Shown: piece after piece, positions 6,348 to 7,046 of the stretch
How the letters are laid out: each line of letters starts with the position of its first letter
Numbering within the stretch: position 1 is the first letter of the stretch
Assembly: GCA_947573745.1 (NCBI GenBank)
Contig: CANPGX010000053.1
Coordinates: 1-7,046 of the forward strand
Length of the DNA: 7,046 nt
Source: an uncultured Erysipelotrichaceae bacterium
Lineage (GTDB): Bacteria > Bacillota_I > Bacilli_A > Erysipelotrichales > Coprobacillaceae
Reading direction: 5' to 3'
Made by a program: the position numbers and the translations under genes
The notes under the pieces: generated by a model
The model's database searches: none
Seen by the model: only the letters and a program-made list of their open reading frames with translations
Told to the model about the DNA's origin: nothing

Positions 6348-6356
6348 ATTATATCA
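6348..6356 (-). promoter_or_regulatory. Extended -10 promoter of the YuiD-like/Sel1 unit
   Basis: On the minus strand TGA-TATAAT is a perfect extended -10. The -35 position at 17-base spacing falls in the T tract of the upstream terminator (TTTTTA), so the promoter and the preceding terminator share bases. Predicted transcription starts near 6341, giving a leader of about 25 bases that carries the GGAGG site. Confidence 0.6.
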
Positions 6357-6371
6357 TGAATTAGACAAAAT

Positions 6372-6404
6372 AAAAAAGAAAATAAGAGAAATTCTCCTAT
6401 TTTC
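6372..6404 (-). terminator. Strong Rho-independent terminator of the EF-G2-like gene
   Basis: On the minus strand GAAAATAGGAGA (6404-6393) pairs with TCTCTTATTTTC (6389-6378) to form a 12-bp stem with one G-T wobble and a three-base loop. Six T residues (6377-6372) follow, then ATTTT. The TAG stop codon (6399-6397) and the last codon lie inside the ascending arm. Confidence 0.9.
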
Positions 6405-7046
6405 TTGTTGTTTCAATTAACTTTTGGGATACTTCATAAGGTGCTTCTTCATAACCCAAGAACGTCATTTCAAAGTAACTACGTCCTTGTGATAATGATC
6501 TTAAATCAATGGCATAGTTAACCATTTCTGACATAGGCACTTCTGCTTCCACTTCAACCTCCCCATTAGGTAAATGATTCATCCCTAAGACACGTCCACG
6601 ACGCTTAGAAAAATCTGACATGATATCGCCAGTATAATCATCATTGGTCGTCACAACCACTTTCATATAAGGCTCTAAAAGAACAGGTTTTGCTTTTGGT
6701 AAACCCTCTTTATAGGCAATAGCTGTGGCTAATTTAAAGGCCATCTCACTAGAATCCACATCATGATAAGATCCATCAATCAAAGTCGCCTTTAATCCTA
6801 CCATTGGATAACCTGCCAACACTCCTTTTTGGCAACATTCTTGTAATCCTTTCTCAACAGCTGGAAAATAATTTTTAGGGACTGCACCACCGAAGACCTT
6901 TTCTTCAAAAACATAAGTTGTATTCAAATCTCCTGATGGTTCAAAGGTGATTTCAACATCTCCATATTGTCCATGACCACCCGATTGTTTTTTGTGTTTT
7001 CCACGTACCGTCGTCTGTCCTTTGATCGTTTCACGATAAGGTAAAA
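6397..7046 (-). CDS. EF-G2-like elongation factor G paralogue, C-terminal part (domains IV-V), 5' end cut by window edge
   Basis: The frame is open from the right edge to TAG at 6399-6397 and gives the last 215 residues of an elongation factor G family protein; the GTPase domain is outside the window. The first 120 or so residues are domain IV, which enters the ribosomal A site: RGKHKKQSGGHGQYGDV, then FGGAVPKNYFPAVEKG and DGSYHDVDSSEMAFK. Domain V follows from LLEPYMKV, with GDIMSDFSKRRGRVLGM and DLRSLSQGRSYFEM. The KHKKQSGGHGQYGD form, instead of the (Y)xRQSGGRGQYGH typical of canonical EF-G, and GGAVPxxYxPAVEKG fit the EF-G2/EF-G-like group. Members of that group are usually present beside a canonical fusA and have uncertain roles in translocation or ribosome recycling. 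A TTG at 6927 is an internal codon and not the start. Canonical FusA is a less likely alternative. Confidence 0.88.
   Translation of the reverse strand, partial: LPYRETIKGQTTVRGKHKKQSGGHGQYGDVEITFEPSGDLNTTYVFEEKVFGGAVPKNYFPAVEKGLQECCQKGVLAGYPMVGLKATLIDGSYHDVDSSEMAFKLATAIAYKEGLPKAKPVLLEPYMKVVVTTNDDYTGDIMSDFSKRRGRVLGMNHLPNGEVEVEAEVPMSEMVNYAIDLRSLSQGRSYFEMTFLGYEEAPYEVSQKLIETTRK

Noticed and set aside
6397..6927. Treating the EF-G2 fragment as a complete 176-residue gene starting at TTG 6927
   Set aside because: The same frame stays open to the right edge and encodes conserved domain IV residues (KHKKQSGGHGQYGD) upstream of that codon, so the gene is cut by the window and not short.

Overview
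The window is low-GC, AT-rich chromosomal DNA, dense with genes and entirely coded on the minus strand. Codon use, strong GGAGG/GGGGG ribosome binding sites, compact U-tract terminators and the gene families (a Cof-type HAD phosphatase, a YuiD-family membrane protein, an EF-G2-like factor, a membrane-anchored polysaccharide deacetylase with Ig-like modules, a PepD-type dipeptidase) point to a Firmicute. A gut Erysipelotrichia-like lineage is my best guess, but this is inference; there is no rRNA or other diagnostic marker here.

Layout in transcription order (right to left): (1) the C-terminal 215 residues of an EF-G2-like translation factor, cut by the right edge and closed by a strong terminator whose stem contains the stop codon; (2) a two-gene unit with its own extended -10 promoter, encoding a 140-residue YuiD/divergent-PAP2 membrane protein and, 16 bases later, a 707-residue protein made of a degenerate kinase-like N-lobe followed by sixteen exactly 36-residue Sel1-like repeats; (3) a membrane-anchored polysaccharide deacetylase with three Ig-like modules and an intact NodB catalytic set, with its own promoter and terminator; (4) a Cof-type HAD phosphatase; (5) an M20-family PepD-like dipeptidase with its own promoter, cut by the left edge and lacking its C-terminal end.

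Most genes look like independent housekeeping or envelope functions, each with its own promoter and a very short leader. The exception is the YuiD-like/Sel1 pair, which is co-transcribed and could form a membrane protein plus cytosolic scaffold module. The most interesting item is the Sel1 protein. Its first ~100 residues match the layout of a Ser/Thr kinase N-lobe (glycine loop ending GSFG, an ALxMI beta-3 strand, a beta-5/hinge IGWxxF segment), but the beta-3 lysine is replaced by Glu and no C-lobe follows. It looks like a fossil kinase lobe fused to a cysteine-laddered repeat solenoid.

No intergenic stretch exceeds 300 bases (the longest is under 90). I see no tRNA, rRNA, CRISPR array, insertion sequence, attachment site or origin. 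I do not see a clearly new multi-gene system; the pseudokinase-like Sel1 protein and its membrane partner are the nearest to one.
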